From assembly GCA_965601685.1 (NCBI GenBank), contig CBFCWI010000001.1:310001-374000 (forward strand): DNA of 64,000 nucleotides, written 5' to 3'. Below the pieces are notes generated by a model. The model worked only from the letters and a program-made list of their open reading frames with translations. It was not told the origin of the DNA and made no database searches. This document shows positions 9,249-18,113 of this stretch, piece by piece. Source of the DNA: JANQJD01 sp965601685 (GTDB lineage: Bacteria; Pseudomonadota; Alphaproteobacteria; Rhodospirillales; Rhodospirillaceae). Within the stretch, counting starts at the first letter, position 1. Every line of letters begins with the position of its first letter. A program made the position numbers and the translations under genes.

Positions 9249-10670
9249 CTATACACCAGACGTTCCTGGCTGGGTGAGACTGTTCCTCTGCAGCGCCGCT
9301 AGAATCACTCCAGTCTGGCTACCGGCAGACCCTTTCACCAGTACCACGTCTCCCGACCTGATTGCAGCTACGACCTGTGCGGCCAGAACAGCAGTGCTGA
9401 CCGCATGGCTACCACGCCTTTCTGGTGGCAACGCCTCGTGTAGAGAGGCCATCAGCAGTCCAGCGGTGAATACGAGGTCTATCCGATGATCGAGAATGGA
9501 AGCGGCTAGGTCAGCATGCAGCGCGGCCGCGCCTGTGCCTAGCTCCAGCATGTCCCCTAAAACAGCGATTCGGCGCCCACCTGGGCCAGGATGTGCCGCT
9601 CCCAAGACCTCTATTGCCGCCTGCACCGCCACCGGATTAGCATTGTAACTTTCGTCGATGACTTCGATGCTACTACCACAACAGTCTAAAATTAGCTTAT
9701 GACGGACACCACGACCAGGTAACGGATGCACAGTGGTGAGCGTATTGGCTACCTGGCTTATGCGCCCCCCTACTGCATGAACCGTTGCAAGCACAGCCAA
9801 GCTGTTGAGAGCCCAGTGGCGCCCGTATGTACTCAGCATATAAGCGGCTGGCTGCTCCAAAACATTGGCTCGGACTATGGTGCCGTTCTCGACAAGAGCA
9901 TAATTGCACAGTCGAAATTCAGCCTCACGATGATGACCGAATCCGTAGATGCACGTGATGCCGGCAGCAAGTGCGTGACGGGCTAAGTGATCAAAATAGG
10001 GGCTCTCACGGTTAAGAATGGCAATGCCGTTCCTGTTCATACCGGTGAAGATCTCCGCTTTAGCATCAGCAATTGCGAGAGTAGAGGCGAAAGATTCGAG
10101 ATGCACAGCTTCTACCGCAGTGATCACCGCTACATCGGGCTGTGCCAGCCGTGACAAAGGCGCCAGTTCACCGGCGTGGTTCATTCCCATTTCTAGGACA
10201 ACAAAGGCAGTGGCAGCAGGCATACGAGCGAGTGTCAGCGGTACACCCAAGTGGTTGTTGAGATTGCCTTCGGAAGCATGGGTGTGTCCCTGGCCTGCTA
10301 GGACTCGCCTCAGCATCTCCTTCGTGCTGGTCTTGCCGACAGACCCGGTGATGGCCACCACTTGGGCCGAGCTGCGGAGACGGGCGTGATGGGCCAGAGC
10401 TTCCAGAGCAGTATGTGTATTTTGCACTATTAGAAGTTGTTTTAACGACACTCCATCCGGAATCCGCGCCACCACCGCTGCCGTTGCACCCCTAGCTAGG
10501 GCCGTCGCTACGAAGTCGTGTCCGTCATAATTGGGCCCCTGCAGAGCGATGAACAATTCACCCACTCGCAGAGTACGGCTGTCAATGGACACACCGTTCA
10601 CATGCCAGTCAGCCGCAACGGAGCCACCAGTAGCCGTGGCTGCCTCCGTTGCCGTCCACAAGCTGGTCAT
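9249..10670 (-). CDS. murF: UDP-N-acetylmuramoyl-tripeptide--D-alanyl-D-alanine ligase
   Basis: Attaches the D-Ala-D-Ala made by Ddl to the UDP-MurNAc-tripeptide, the last cytoplasmic step. It has 473 residues from the ATG at 10670 (MTSLWTATEAATATGG). The N-terminal domain has GVSIDSRTLRVGELFIALQGPNYDGHDF, the P-loop is AITGSVGKTSTKEML, then EGNLNNHLGVPLTLAR, VLEMGMNHAGEL and DESYNANPVAV follow. All are characteristic of MurF. The upstream in-frame extension to 10748 lies in the murE 3' end and is not needed. The start lies 22 bases after the murE stop. Confidence 0.96.
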   Translation of the reverse strand: MTSLWTATEAATATGGSVAADWHVNGVSIDSRTLRVGELFIALQGPNYDGHDFVATALARGATAAVVARIPDGVSLKQLLIVQNTHTALEALAHHARLRSSAQVVAITGSVGKTSTKEMLRRVLAGQGHTHASEGNLNNHLGVPLTLARMPAATAFVVLEMGMNHAGELAPLSRLAQPDVAVITAVEAVHLESFASTLAIADAKAEIFTGMNRNGIAILNRESPYFDHLARHALAAGITCIYGFGHHREAEFRLCNYALVENGTIVRANVLEQPAAYMLSTYGRHWALNSLAVLATVHAVGGRISQVANTLTTVHPLPGRGVRHKLILDCCGSSIEVIDESYNANPVAVQAAIEVLGAAHPGPGGRRIAVLGDMLELGTGAAALHADLAASILDHRIDLVFTAGLLMASLHEALPPERRGSHAVSTAVLAAQVVAAIRSGDVVLVKGSAGSQTGVILAALQRNSLTQPGTSGV

Positions 10671-10692
10671 ACAACACCCTCTCCCAACATTA

Positions 10693-12207
10693 TCAGCTGT
10701 CAGCCAATGACGTGTCAGCCTGGGCAACAGCGCGTTGACAGACCGCAACGTCGTTGAACAGGAGAACTGTACTGTTGCCTATGATCTGTCCATGTTCGTG
10801 CCCCTTACCTGCCACTAGCAGCACGTCGTCTGGTAGCAGTGCTGACACCGCCGTTTGGATGGCTACCGCTCGATTCCCAATGTCATATGCTCCTGGACAG
10901 ACGGCGGAAATCTCAGCCCGGATAGCCGCTGGTGTTTCGCTACGCGGGTTGTCGTCAGTGATGATGACAACATCTGCCAGACGCGCGGCTACTGCCCCCA
11001 TCTGCGGCCGCTTACCGCGGTCACGATCGCCGCCGCAGCCAAATACCACCAAGAGTCTGCCCCTTCCCCGAGGGCGCAGTGCCGTCAGCACTGTCTCCAG
11101 GGCGGCAGGCGTGTGGGCGTAGTCCACATAGATAGGCGCGCCATGACGCCGTCTTGCAGCCCACTGCAGGCGACCAGGGACGGATTCCAGTGTTTCAAGA
11201 GCTGCTATAGCAGCATCAATCTGTCCTTCTACAGCTATGACGAGTCCTAAAGCGCAGAGAGCGTTCATAATCTGGAAGAATCCTACCAATGGTAAGTGTA
11301 CCTTAAAACGATGGCCCTGCACATGTAAATCCAGCTTCTGTCCCGACTGCGTGGGCATGACTGCAATCAAACGGAGATTGTCCCCCTTCAGGCCATAGGA
11401 TAACACCCATGCTCCGTGGGCTACAGCCGCCGCGCGGAAGACAGTGAAGGCAGGGTCGTCTGCATTCAGTACGGCAACTGCACCTAAAGGAAGTAATTCA
11501 GTGAAGAGACGCAACTTAGCTTGCATGTAGGCAACCATAGTACCATGGTAGTCTAGGTGATCGCGAGTCAGGTTGGTAAAGGCTGCAGCGGCTAAGTGCA
11601 CGCCATCTAGACGAAACTGATCAAGACCATGGCTTGATGCTTCTAGAGCAACATGTGCCGTACCGTGATCAGCCAAATTTGCCAGAAGTGTGTGGAGAGC
11701 TGCAGGATCTGGTGTGGTGAGAGCACTCGGAACCGTCAGGCCAGGTGCTACCATCCCTAGGGTCCCTAGACTGCCAGCAGTAAACCCCAGATGAGTCCAA
11801 ATCTGACGGACGAAGCTTGCTACTGATGTCTTGCCATTGGTCCCAGTGACCGCTACTGTTACCCTGGGTTGGAGACCATAAAAAGTAGCGGCTATTTGAG
11901 CGAAAAGTCTCCTTGGGTTGTCATCTTCTATTAGAGACACGCCTCTTGCTGTGAGTTTTGTCCCCGTGACTGCTAAAACCGCTTTCGCACCACGAGCCAC
12001 AGCCTCGTCGATGTAGGCACGCCCATCCCGTACGCTACCCTGCAATGCAGCGAACAGATAACCAGGATGAACCTGCCGTGAATCTGCCGTTAAACCCTTG
12101 ATATCTTTTTGTATCTCTTCCATCACGTCGCTATTCTTGCCCAAATAATCAGATGTCTTCTGAAGGGAAGGAGCGTGCCCGTGCCCACCATTTTCCCCTG
12201 CTATCAT
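10693..12207 (-). CDS. murE: UDP-MurNAc-L-Ala-D-Glu--meso-diaminopimelate ligase
   Basis: Adds the third stem-peptide residue. The C-terminal DDNPRSETP segment carries the DNPR motif typical of meso-diaminopimelate-adding MurE, so a Gram-negative type peptidoglycan is expected. The P-loop is VAVTGTNGKTSVASFVRQ, with LTADSRQVHPGYLFAALQG near the N-terminus, TTPDP, EASSHGLDQ and YAHTPAALE further on. From the ATG at 12207 it has 504 residues. Other starts are possible: a GTG at 12240 with GAGAGG nearby, or an internal ATG at the EEIQKDIKGL stretch. The first 28 or so residues are unlike other MurE proteins, so the true start is uncertain. The neighbouring upstream gene, ftsI, is a ruin. Confidence 0.93.
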   Translation of the reverse strand: MIAGENGGHGHAPSLQKTSDYLGKNSDVMEEIQKDIKGLTADSRQVHPGYLFAALQGSVRDGRAYIDEAVARGAKAVLAVTGTKLTARGVSLIEDDNPRRLFAQIAATFYGLQPRVTVAVTGTNGKTSVASFVRQIWTHLGFTAGSLGTLGMVAPGLTVPSALTTPDPAALHTLLANLADHGTAHVALEASSHGLDQFRLDGVHLAAAAFTNLTRDHLDYHGTMVAYMQAKLRLFTELLPLGAVAVLNADDPAFTVFRAAAVAHGAWVLSYGLKGDNLRLIAVMPTQSGQKLDLHVQGHRFKVHLPLVGFFQIMNALCALGLVIAVEGQIDAAIAALETLESVPGRLQWAARRRHGAPIYVDYAHTPAALETVLTALRPRGRGRLLVVFGCGGDRDRGKRPQMGAVAARLADVVIITDDNPRSETPAAIRAEISAVCPGAYDIGNRAVAIQTAVSALLPDDVLLVAGKGHEHGQIIGNSTVLLFNDVAVCQRAVAQADTSLADS

Positions 12208-12329
12208 ATGTCGTTTGTTCCCGCTCCTCACACCTCTCACCTATAGTCCTATAGTATAGTCACCGGATTGTAGTGTGTCCCCCAACAAGTGTGCACTGGG
12301 GCAATCCACTGGGGCAAGCGCCTACGGCG

Positions 12330-13060
12330 CTATCCGCGCCCGCCCCACCGCGCCACACCAGCCACCCACCCAAAGGTACTAGGGTAGTGAAGCTGCTGAA
12401 TACCACCGTTGACTAGGATACTCATGGCTGTTGCCATCGGAGTCACGGCGAGGCCATGACCATAGGCAATCGAATCGTCAGAGTGTTGATCTCACGCCAC
12501 GGGGAGGAAATCAATGGCTTACTCGTTTCCGGCAGGGTCAGCGGCTGCAAGAATCCCAGCTGGCCGAAAGAACTGCGCATCGCTTTGGTACCCACATCCC
12601 TTGACGGCTCCGATATTGGAGGAGCGACTCATGATCGCCGGGGAGCCGACGGCGTTGAGGATAGTATCCTGGATTGTGAATCGCGCAATTTTGAGATGTC
12701 ATAACTATCTCCCAAACTGGCAAAACCACTATCCAAAGCTGCCACTGCCGTGAACACTTGGAAAGTCGAACCCATTTCGTCGACACCCAGGGTAGTACGA
12801 TTGAACAGCATCTCTGGCTTGGATACACCTGAGTCGTTCGGGCGAGAGTGCCAGGATTTCGTGGACATCGGAGATCGCCCCTGCTCTGCCCGCATGTCCA
12901 CTGATCTTTTCCGCTCTTCGCGAACTGGCGCATCTACTGGCTGCAATAGCTGGCTTGGCTGGGCGTTGAGATATGCATTGAAGGTCGTTTTGCCACCGGC
13001 GATGCCGCGGTTGTCAATATCGATATCGCCTATCACATGAGCAGCGAGAGGACGGATTCA
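12330..13060 (-). pseudogene. ftsI: ftsI (PBP3) remnant
   Basis: Wreck of the septal transpeptidase FtsI, normally about 570-600 residues. On the minus strand I read IGDIDIDNRGIAG near 13000-13036. Next come SVDMRAEQ, then NDSGVSKPEMLFNRTTLGVDEMGSTFQVFTAVAALDSGFASLGDSYD, split here into its parts at 12670-12830. After frame changes, a piece like VGTKAMRSSFGQLGFLQPLTLPE follows near 12560-12610, then AYGHGLAVTPMATAMSILVNGG at 12400-12465. The stretch corresponding to the KTGTA motif is missing; sequence jumps to GWVAGVAR, which resembles the family's last segment. The SxxK catalytic motif reads STFQ. The N-terminal third and the whole ftsL gene are also absent, since rsmH ends only about 220 bases upstream. 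Confidence 0.88.
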
Positions 13061-13280
13061 CTCGTTGCTCTCCCCTTTCAAATCCTGGAATACAACGACT
13101 CACGATTGCCTGATTGGGATCAGGAGTCAGAGATATCAATCTTTTACAAGAGTACCATATACTGAGCCATTTTTAAAAGTTCAAATATGACAGGGTGGTA
13201 ACAATTTCGCAGGCTACCTCTTGTGGATCGAATATCACGCTGACACCAATGGCCATGATGGTCCACGGAGTGACGATGGA

Positions 13281-14264
13281 TCATGAGCCTTGCCTGTCCA
13301 GCGCTTCGTATGGCCATGGTGGAGCCGCTGTTCGTTCGGCTGCTCGCAGTCTAGCGGACCGCGCGCGTGGATTAACGACCCTCTCTGCGGCACTCGGTCG
13401 TACAGCGCAACGTGTAAGGATCCGGAAGGTCGATGGACGTACACAGGGTGTCTCTGGCCAATGGCGGGAGACGTGTGGCAAGTGGCCAGCACGGTCTCTG
13501 AAAAAACGCTTGATCGCACGATCATCCAGAGAATGGAAGGCGACTATAACCAAGCGGCTGCCTGGTACTAGGAGCTTTTCACTTTCGAGCAAGGCGCGAT
13601 ACAGCTCACCGGGTTCATCATTCACAAATGCACGCAACGCCTGAAAGGTTCTCGTGGCGGGGTCGATTCCGTTAGGGGGACGCGGAACAACACGGCGTAT
13701 GAGTGCCGCTAAGGGAGCAGTGCTGGTAATGGGTCGTGCAGCAATGATGGCGCGGGCGACCCGGTGCGCGAGCGGCTCCTCGCCTAGGGCACGGATAATG
13801 GAGGTCAGTGTGGATTCGGAACAGGTGTTAACGATTTCCGCAGCAGTTTGCCCACTCTGCCCCATACGCATGTCCAGGGGGCCGTCATACCGGAACGAGA
13901 ACCCACGCTCGGGTGTGTCAAGCTGCCAAGCGGAGACACCAAGATCAAGAGTCACGCCGTCCACCGCTCTGAGACCACGCGCAGCTAGCAACGCTGCCAT
14001 ATTGCCGAAGCATCCCTCGATGAGAGTGAGACAACCTGGGAACTGCCGCGCGATAGTTGCTCCGCCTACGATGGCCGCTGGATCACGGTCTATGCCTACT
14101 ACCTGGCAGTCAGCCGCTCCTAAAATGGCCGTGCTATAGCCACCACCCCCAAAAGTTCCATCGACATAAAGACCGCCCCGGCGAGGAGCGAGCCACGACA
14201 TAGCCTCCTGCAGGAGCACTGGCACATGACTGCCTTCTGTGTGAGTAATAAGCCGTGAAGTCAT
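13281..14264 (-). CDS. rsmH: 16S rRNA (cytosine(1402)-N(4))-methyltransferase
   Basis: SAM-dependent methyltransferase acting on C1402 of 16S rRNA (formerly MraW), the usual first or second gene of the dcw cluster. It has 327 residues from the ATG at 14264. Motifs: HVPVLLQEAMSWL, the SAM site VDGTFGGGGYSTAIL, GIDRDPAAI, LDLGVSAWQLD, RGFSFRYDGPLDMRM, then RTFQALRAFVNDE and IVAFHSLDDRAIKRFF. All are intact. It leads the mur operon here. No mraZ is recognisable upstream and no ftsL downstream. Confidence 0.96.
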   Translation of the reverse strand: MTSRLITHTEGSHVPVLLQEAMSWLAPRRGGLYVDGTFGGGGYSTAILGAADCQVVGIDRDPAAIVGGATIARQFPGCLTLIEGCFGNMAALLAARGLRAVDGVTLDLGVSAWQLDTPERGFSFRYDGPLDMRMGQSGQTAAEIVNTCSESTLTSIIRALGEEPLAHRVARAIIAARPITSTAPLAALIRRVVPRPPNGIDPATRTFQALRAFVNDEPGELYRALLESEKLLVPGSRLVIVAFHSLDDRAIKRFFRDRAGHLPHVSRHWPETPCVRPSTFRILTRCAVRPSAAERVVNPRARSARLRAAERTAAPPWPYEALDRQGS

Positions 14265-14665
14265 CCCAAGTGGAACCGTTATCCTCTCCTTAACAAACAG
14301 TCATGGTTAACATCGACTGGTTTCTCCGCACAACCCAGCTTCCTATATACCTGCCATTTCGGCCTTCCCCAAGCCTGAAACGGTCTTGCTCAGGCACACA
14401 TGCATGCGTCACAGTGAGATTCTCAGTAGCTGTCAAGCACTCCACTGCCGTACTAACAGCATATGCACGAAGCACTGACATGTGCTGTGTGTTGATTCAT
14501 CTTATTTAAGTCCCTTTATGTCTTCTTAAGTGAGCGCATATCTGATTGACAGTCTGTGCTCTCTTGAGAAAGAGTATCTGGCAATGTTTGTGAGACACAC
14601 AAACTGGCAAAGAGGATTGTAATTCAATACCATTCTTAGAGATTCTCGTGCTCCACTGTGTCTTG
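14265..14665. other. gene-free spacer upstream of rsmH; possible trace of mraZ
   Basis: No credible open gene. In most relatives mraZ would precede rsmH on this strand. A short minus-strand stretch near 14340-14400 could be read as a worn mraZ piece, but the resemblance is too weak to call. An rsmH ribosome binding site (aaggagagg) lies near 14285-14293. The other visible structure is the hairpin at 14586-14604. Confidence 0.5.
14586..14604 (-). terminator. hairpin downstream of the isocitrate lyase-family gene
   Basis: Perfect 7-base stem GTTTGTG/CACAAAC with a 5-base loop, about 60 bases after the stop of the minus-strand gene ending at 14666. The sequence tggcaa flanks it on both sides as a direct repeat. 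There is no clear T-run, so a classic intrinsic terminator is not certain. Confidence 0.3.
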
Positions 14666-15559
14666 CTATTCTTCCTTTATATCACTGCTATAAATAGCGT
14701 ATCTCTCTTCTTCTTTATTGTAAAAAGTGAATCCTGCTAGATCCTGTATTGCGACAAAGTCTAGCAGCCTGTCAGGCACTCGCCCACGCTGTAGCGCCAG
14801 CAGCGCTTCTTGCATTGCCTGTACTGCCGCGCTCATCAGAGTCAAGGGATAGGCAACAATCTTATACCCAATCTCTTCCAGACGAGCTGGTGAAAACAGC
14901 GGCGTCTTGCCTTGCTCTAGCATATTAGCCATTTTTGGCCCTGTTACAGCTGTGCAATAGGCTCGCATTTCATCTTCTGTTAACGGTGCTTCTAGAAATG
15001 TGATGTCTGCCCCTGCGTTGACAAAAGCTTGTGCCCGGTCCACAGCCTCGAGGAGACCATGGGTGGCGCGGGCATCAGTGCGGGCTATGATTAGGATGTC
15101 TGCCCCCTCCTCCCGGGCATCCACCGCTGCTCGTACACGGGTGATGGCCTCTTCCCGCGATACCACCCGCTTACCACGGGTGTGGCCACAGCGTTTAGGC
15201 CACATCTGGTCTTCGATGGTTACACCAGCAAAACCTGCTGCGGCATACCCCTGCACTGTGCGCTTGACATTCATAGCGTTGCCATAGCCAGTGTCACCGT
15301 CGCCTATGACTGGGATGGACACTGCAGCGCAAATATTGCGTCCTTGCTCCACTATCTCACCATAGGAGATCAGTCCTGTATCTGGGGCTCCTATCCTACA
15401 GACGGAAACCGCGAAGCCACTCATGAAAGCCAATGGGAAGCCGGCACGTTCAATCAGACGGGCCGAAAGAGCATCAAAACAGCAAGGGATGACGAGAACT
15501 CCAGGTTGCGTCAGCAGAGCCTGCAGACGAGCAGTCTGACTTGGTGACCTTAGTGTCAT
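14666..15559 (-). CDS. isocitrate lyase/PEP mutase superfamily enzyme
   Basis: A cytoplasmic TIM-barrel C-C or P-C bond lyase of the isocitrate lyase/PEP mutase superfamily. It has 297 residues from the ATG at 15559, preceded by AAAGGAAAG. Key segments: the metal and substrate-binding region IGDGDTGYGNAMNV, then IEDQMWPKRCGH, whose KRCGH matches the catalytic loop (KKCGH in isocitrate lyase, KRCGH in many lyase-type members), then IIARTDARATHG and ITFLEAP. The catalytic cysteine argues for a lyase (2-methylisocitrate lyase or dimethylmalate lyase-like) rather than a phosphonate mutase. The substrate cannot be told from sequence alone. Methylmalonyl-CoA mutase elsewhere in the window makes a propionate-linked role possible but unproven. 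It stands alone, divergent from phaC. Confidence 0.85.
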   Translation of the reverse strand: MTLRSPSQTARLQALLTQPGVLVIPCCFDALSARLIERAGFPLAFMSGFAVSVCRIGAPDTGLISYGEIVEQGRNICAAVSIPVIGDGDTGYGNAMNVKRTVQGYAAAGFAGVTIEDQMWPKRCGHTRGKRVVSREEAITRVRAAVDAREEGADILIIARTDARATHGLLEAVDRAQAFVNAGADITFLEAPLTEDEMRAYCTAVTGPKMANMLEQGKTPLFSPARLEEIGYKIVAYPLTLMSAAVQAMQEALLALQRGRVPDRLLDFVAIQDLAGFTFYNKEEERYAIYSSDIKEE

Positions 15560-16181
15560 AATCTTTCCTTTCTGTCTCAGCACAGTGTTTTTGACCAGAA
15601 TACAGAGAGCTGAGGGGATACCGTGTGAGGATATGCAGGCATATGAGCATCTTTTAACCATGCATCATACAATCACCCCAGCGTTCAGTCTGCTGTGGAT
15701 GAAACAGGCAGTGAGGGATCAACACGATAAACACAGAGTGCACGTCTGATTCATTCACCATGCACCCAATTTCTGTTGTTGTCTGGACGCAGAGGGCATA
15801 GGAGGAGTCTGTGAGGTCAGGGTATGCAGAAACGTCGTTCTCGCACACTTCGCTTCATAGGCATCCGAATCAATTGTTAAGCTTTTCAAGCTTCTACCTG
15901 TTATTCCGAACATGGATTGAGAGCTCTATTGATAGCTCTCATGAGAGAGGAGGGGCATTTGTGCCACGGTTGTGACCACAGTCAATTGTTTTGGTAGGGT
16001 TTCGGGAGGGCTCTGCCAGTGTCGTGATCCTCTCCACTCTGAATACGCTTAGACATTTGCAGGAAATTTGTATATACGGCTAACCATTGACGCGGCTATA
16101 GCTTTGCCGGAAACCCTGCAACGATGACCGGGGAGCGGGGGTCGGACCCGCGCCACGGATGGATAACATGAGGATGTGAAT
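15560..16181. other. divergent intergenic region before phaC
   Basis: About 620 bases with no supported gene between the divergently read lyase-family gene and phaC. It holds a perfect 8-base inverted repeat TGAGAGCT/AGCTCTCA with an 8-base spacer at 15918-15941, which could be an operator or a transcript hairpin, and two copies of tcaattgtt near 15870 and 15980. The phaC ribosome binding site (GAGGA) lies 6-7 bases before its ATG. No convincing sigma-70 promoter was found by eye. Confidence 0.5.
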
Positions 16182-17978
16182 ATGGGCGATCAACAGGGTG
16201 GAACACTGAATACGCCGAACCCTGCCGAGTTGTCGAAGACGATGGCGAACATTGCTGTGCGGAGCCAGCGGGTCGTTGCTGATTTTTTACAGCGACAAAC
16301 AGAGAACGCTAAGTTTGGCCTTGACCCGATGAACATCGGCAGTGCCTTCATGGAGATGACGGCGAAACTTTTAGCCGATCCGCAAAAAGTCATGAACGCA
16401 CAGATGTCACTGTGGCAAGATTATCTTGTTCTGTGGCAGAACACGACTCGCCATATGCTAGGCGAAGAGAGACGCCCCGTTGTCGAGTCTGATCCGAGCG
16501 ATAAACGCTTTAAGGACGAGACATGGGAAAAAAATCATGTTTTTGACTTTATCAAGCAGTCCTACCTGCTCAGCGCCCGCTGGATCCAGTCCGTGGCTAA
16601 GAATGTAGATGGTTTGGACGAGAAGACAGCTCGCAAGGTTGATTTCTACACCCGCCAGTTTGTCGATGCCATGGCACCGACTAACTTTGTGATGACTAAC
16701 CCTGAGGTGCTGCGCACTACCATTGAGAGCGGCGGTGAGAACCTACTGAAGGGACTCAACAATGTGCTCAGTGACCTTGAGCATGGTAAGGGCCAAATCC
16801 GGATCCGGATGACCGATTATGATGCCTTCAAGGTAGGCGAGAATATTGCCTCTACTCCTGGCAAGGTCATCTACCAGAACGAACTCGCGCAGGTCATCCA
16901 GTATACGCCAACCACTGAGCATGTGTTCAAGCGGCCACTGATGATCGTTCCGCCATGGATTAACAAGTACTACATCATGGACTTGCGACCCAAGAATTCA
17001 CTAATCAAGTGGTGTATCGATCAAGGCCACACGGTCTTTGTCATGTCGTGGGTCAACCCAGACGAGAAATTAGCGCAATACACGTTTGACGATTATATGC
17101 GGCTCGGTCCTCTCGAAACGATGAATGTGATCGAACAGATCACTGGTGAGGCAGAAGTCAACGGGCTCGGGTACTGCTTAGGAGGGACACTACTGGCTGC
17201 GACACAGGCTGTTCTCTCTGCAAAAGAAGATGGTCGCATAAAAAGCGGAACCTATTTTACCTGCATGCTTGATTTTGCAGAACCAGGTGAATTGGGTGTG
17301 TTCGTGGATGAGGCGCAGATCCAGCTTGCCGAGGCCAAGATGCGTGAGCGCGGCTACTTAGATGGCGCGGAAATGTCTACCACTTTCAACATGTTGCGCG
17401 CTAACGACCTCATTTGGTCTTTTGTGGTCAACAATTATCTGCTTGGCAAGGATCCATTCCCGTTTGATCTCCTGTACTGGAATAGTGATTCTACGCGTAT
17501 GCCCTATGCAATGCACAGTTTTTATCTCCGCAAGTTCTATCAGGAAAACAAGTTTAAAGAACCTGGCGCTCTGAATATGTTAGGCGTGCCGGTTGATCTA
17601 GGGAAAATTAAGACACCTGCCTATTTTCTATCAGCAATAGAGGATCATATTGCTCCTTGGATGTCTAACTATGCTGGCGCCCAGCTCTTGGGAGGTCCCG
17701 TCCGGTATGTCCTTGCTGCCTCTGGCCACATTGCCGGTGTTATCAACCCACCAGCTGCTAACAAATACCATTACTGGGCAAGTGCGAAAAAGCTCTCCAA
17801 GAATCCGGAGGCTTGGTTCCAAGGCGCCCAGCAGCAACCTGGTTCGTGGTGGACGGACTGGCTCGAGTGGGTCTCTAAACAGGCACCTGACAAGGTCCCA
17901 GCTCGCGTGCCAGGTGAAGGCCCACTGAAGGTGATTGATGATGCACCAGGTAGCTATGTCAAGATGCGGGCAGGCTAG
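16182..17978 (+). CDS. phaC: class I polyhydroxyalkanoate synthase
   Basis: Polymerises (R)-3-hydroxyacyl-CoA into polyhydroxyalkanoate at the surface of storage granules. It has 598 residues from the ATG at 16182; a GTG six bases earlier is possible, but the GAGGA spacing favours the ATG. The lipase-like box GLGYCLGGT holds the nucleophile cysteine near residue 332. The catalytic aspartate lies in SAIEDHIAPW and the histidine in ASGHIAGVINPP. The N-terminal region with FDFIKQSYLLSARWIQSV is typical of class I enzymes (about 590 residues, no PhaE or PhaR partner needed). phaA, phaB and phasin genes are not adjacent. A hairpin follows at 18042-18061, so it is probably monocistronic. Confidence 0.96.
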   Translation: MGDQQGGTLNTPNPAELSKTMANIAVRSQRVVADFLQRQTENAKFGLDPMNIGSAFMEMTAKLLADPQKVMNAQMSLWQDYLVLWQNTTRHMLGEERRPVVESDPSDKRFKDETWEKNHVFDFIKQSYLLSARWIQSVAKNVDGLDEKTARKVDFYTRQFVDAMAPTNFVMTNPEVLRTTIESGGENLLKGLNNVLSDLEHGKGQIRIRMTDYDAFKVGENIASTPGKVIYQNELAQVIQYTPTTEHVFKRPLMIVPPWINKYYIMDLRPKNSLIKWCIDQGHTVFVMSWVNPDEKLAQYTFDDYMRLGPLETMNVIEQITGEAEVNGLGYCLGGTLLAATQAVLSAKEDGRIKSGTYFTCMLDFAEPGELGVFVDEAQIQLAEAKMRERGYLDGAEMSTTFNMLRANDLIWSFVVNNYLLGKDPFPFDLLYWNSDSTRMPYAMHSFYLRKFYQENKFKEPGALNMLGVPVDLGKIKTPAYFLSAIEDHIAPWMSNYAGAQLLGGPVRYVLAASGHIAGVINPPAANKYHYWASAKKLSKNPEAWFQGAQQQPGSWWTDWLEWVSKQAPDKVPARVPGEGPLKVIDDAPGSYVKMRAG

Positions 17979-18041
17979 TCTCAGGATCGTCGTCCGGGCA
18001 AGGAGAGTGCGGGTGCATCAGCTCGTATCCGCCGGTCAGCA

Positions 18042-18061
18042 GCCGGAACAGAAGTTCCGGC
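18042..18061 (+). terminator. hairpin downstream of phaC
   Basis: Perfect 8-base GC-rich stem GCCGGAAC/GTTCCGGC with the tetraloop agaa, 64 bases after the phaC stop and before the ABC gene. There is no T-run after it, so it may act as a 3' end stabiliser or a Rho-assisted stop. Confidence 0.5.
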
Positions 18062-18113
18062 GCTATACAAAGGTGGGACGCTTTTTCTCCACGGCTTGCC
18101 TAGCATCTGAGTG

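Noticed and set aside
12629..13036. 135-codon open frame in the ftsI region
   Set aside because: It is an internal FtsI segment without signal anchor or transpeptidase end; reported as part of the pseudogene.
14290..14481. 63-codon minus-strand open frame as mraZ
   Set aside because: Lacks the SpoVT/AbrB-like repeats of MraZ and is too short; at best a worn trace, so only mentioned in the spacer entry.
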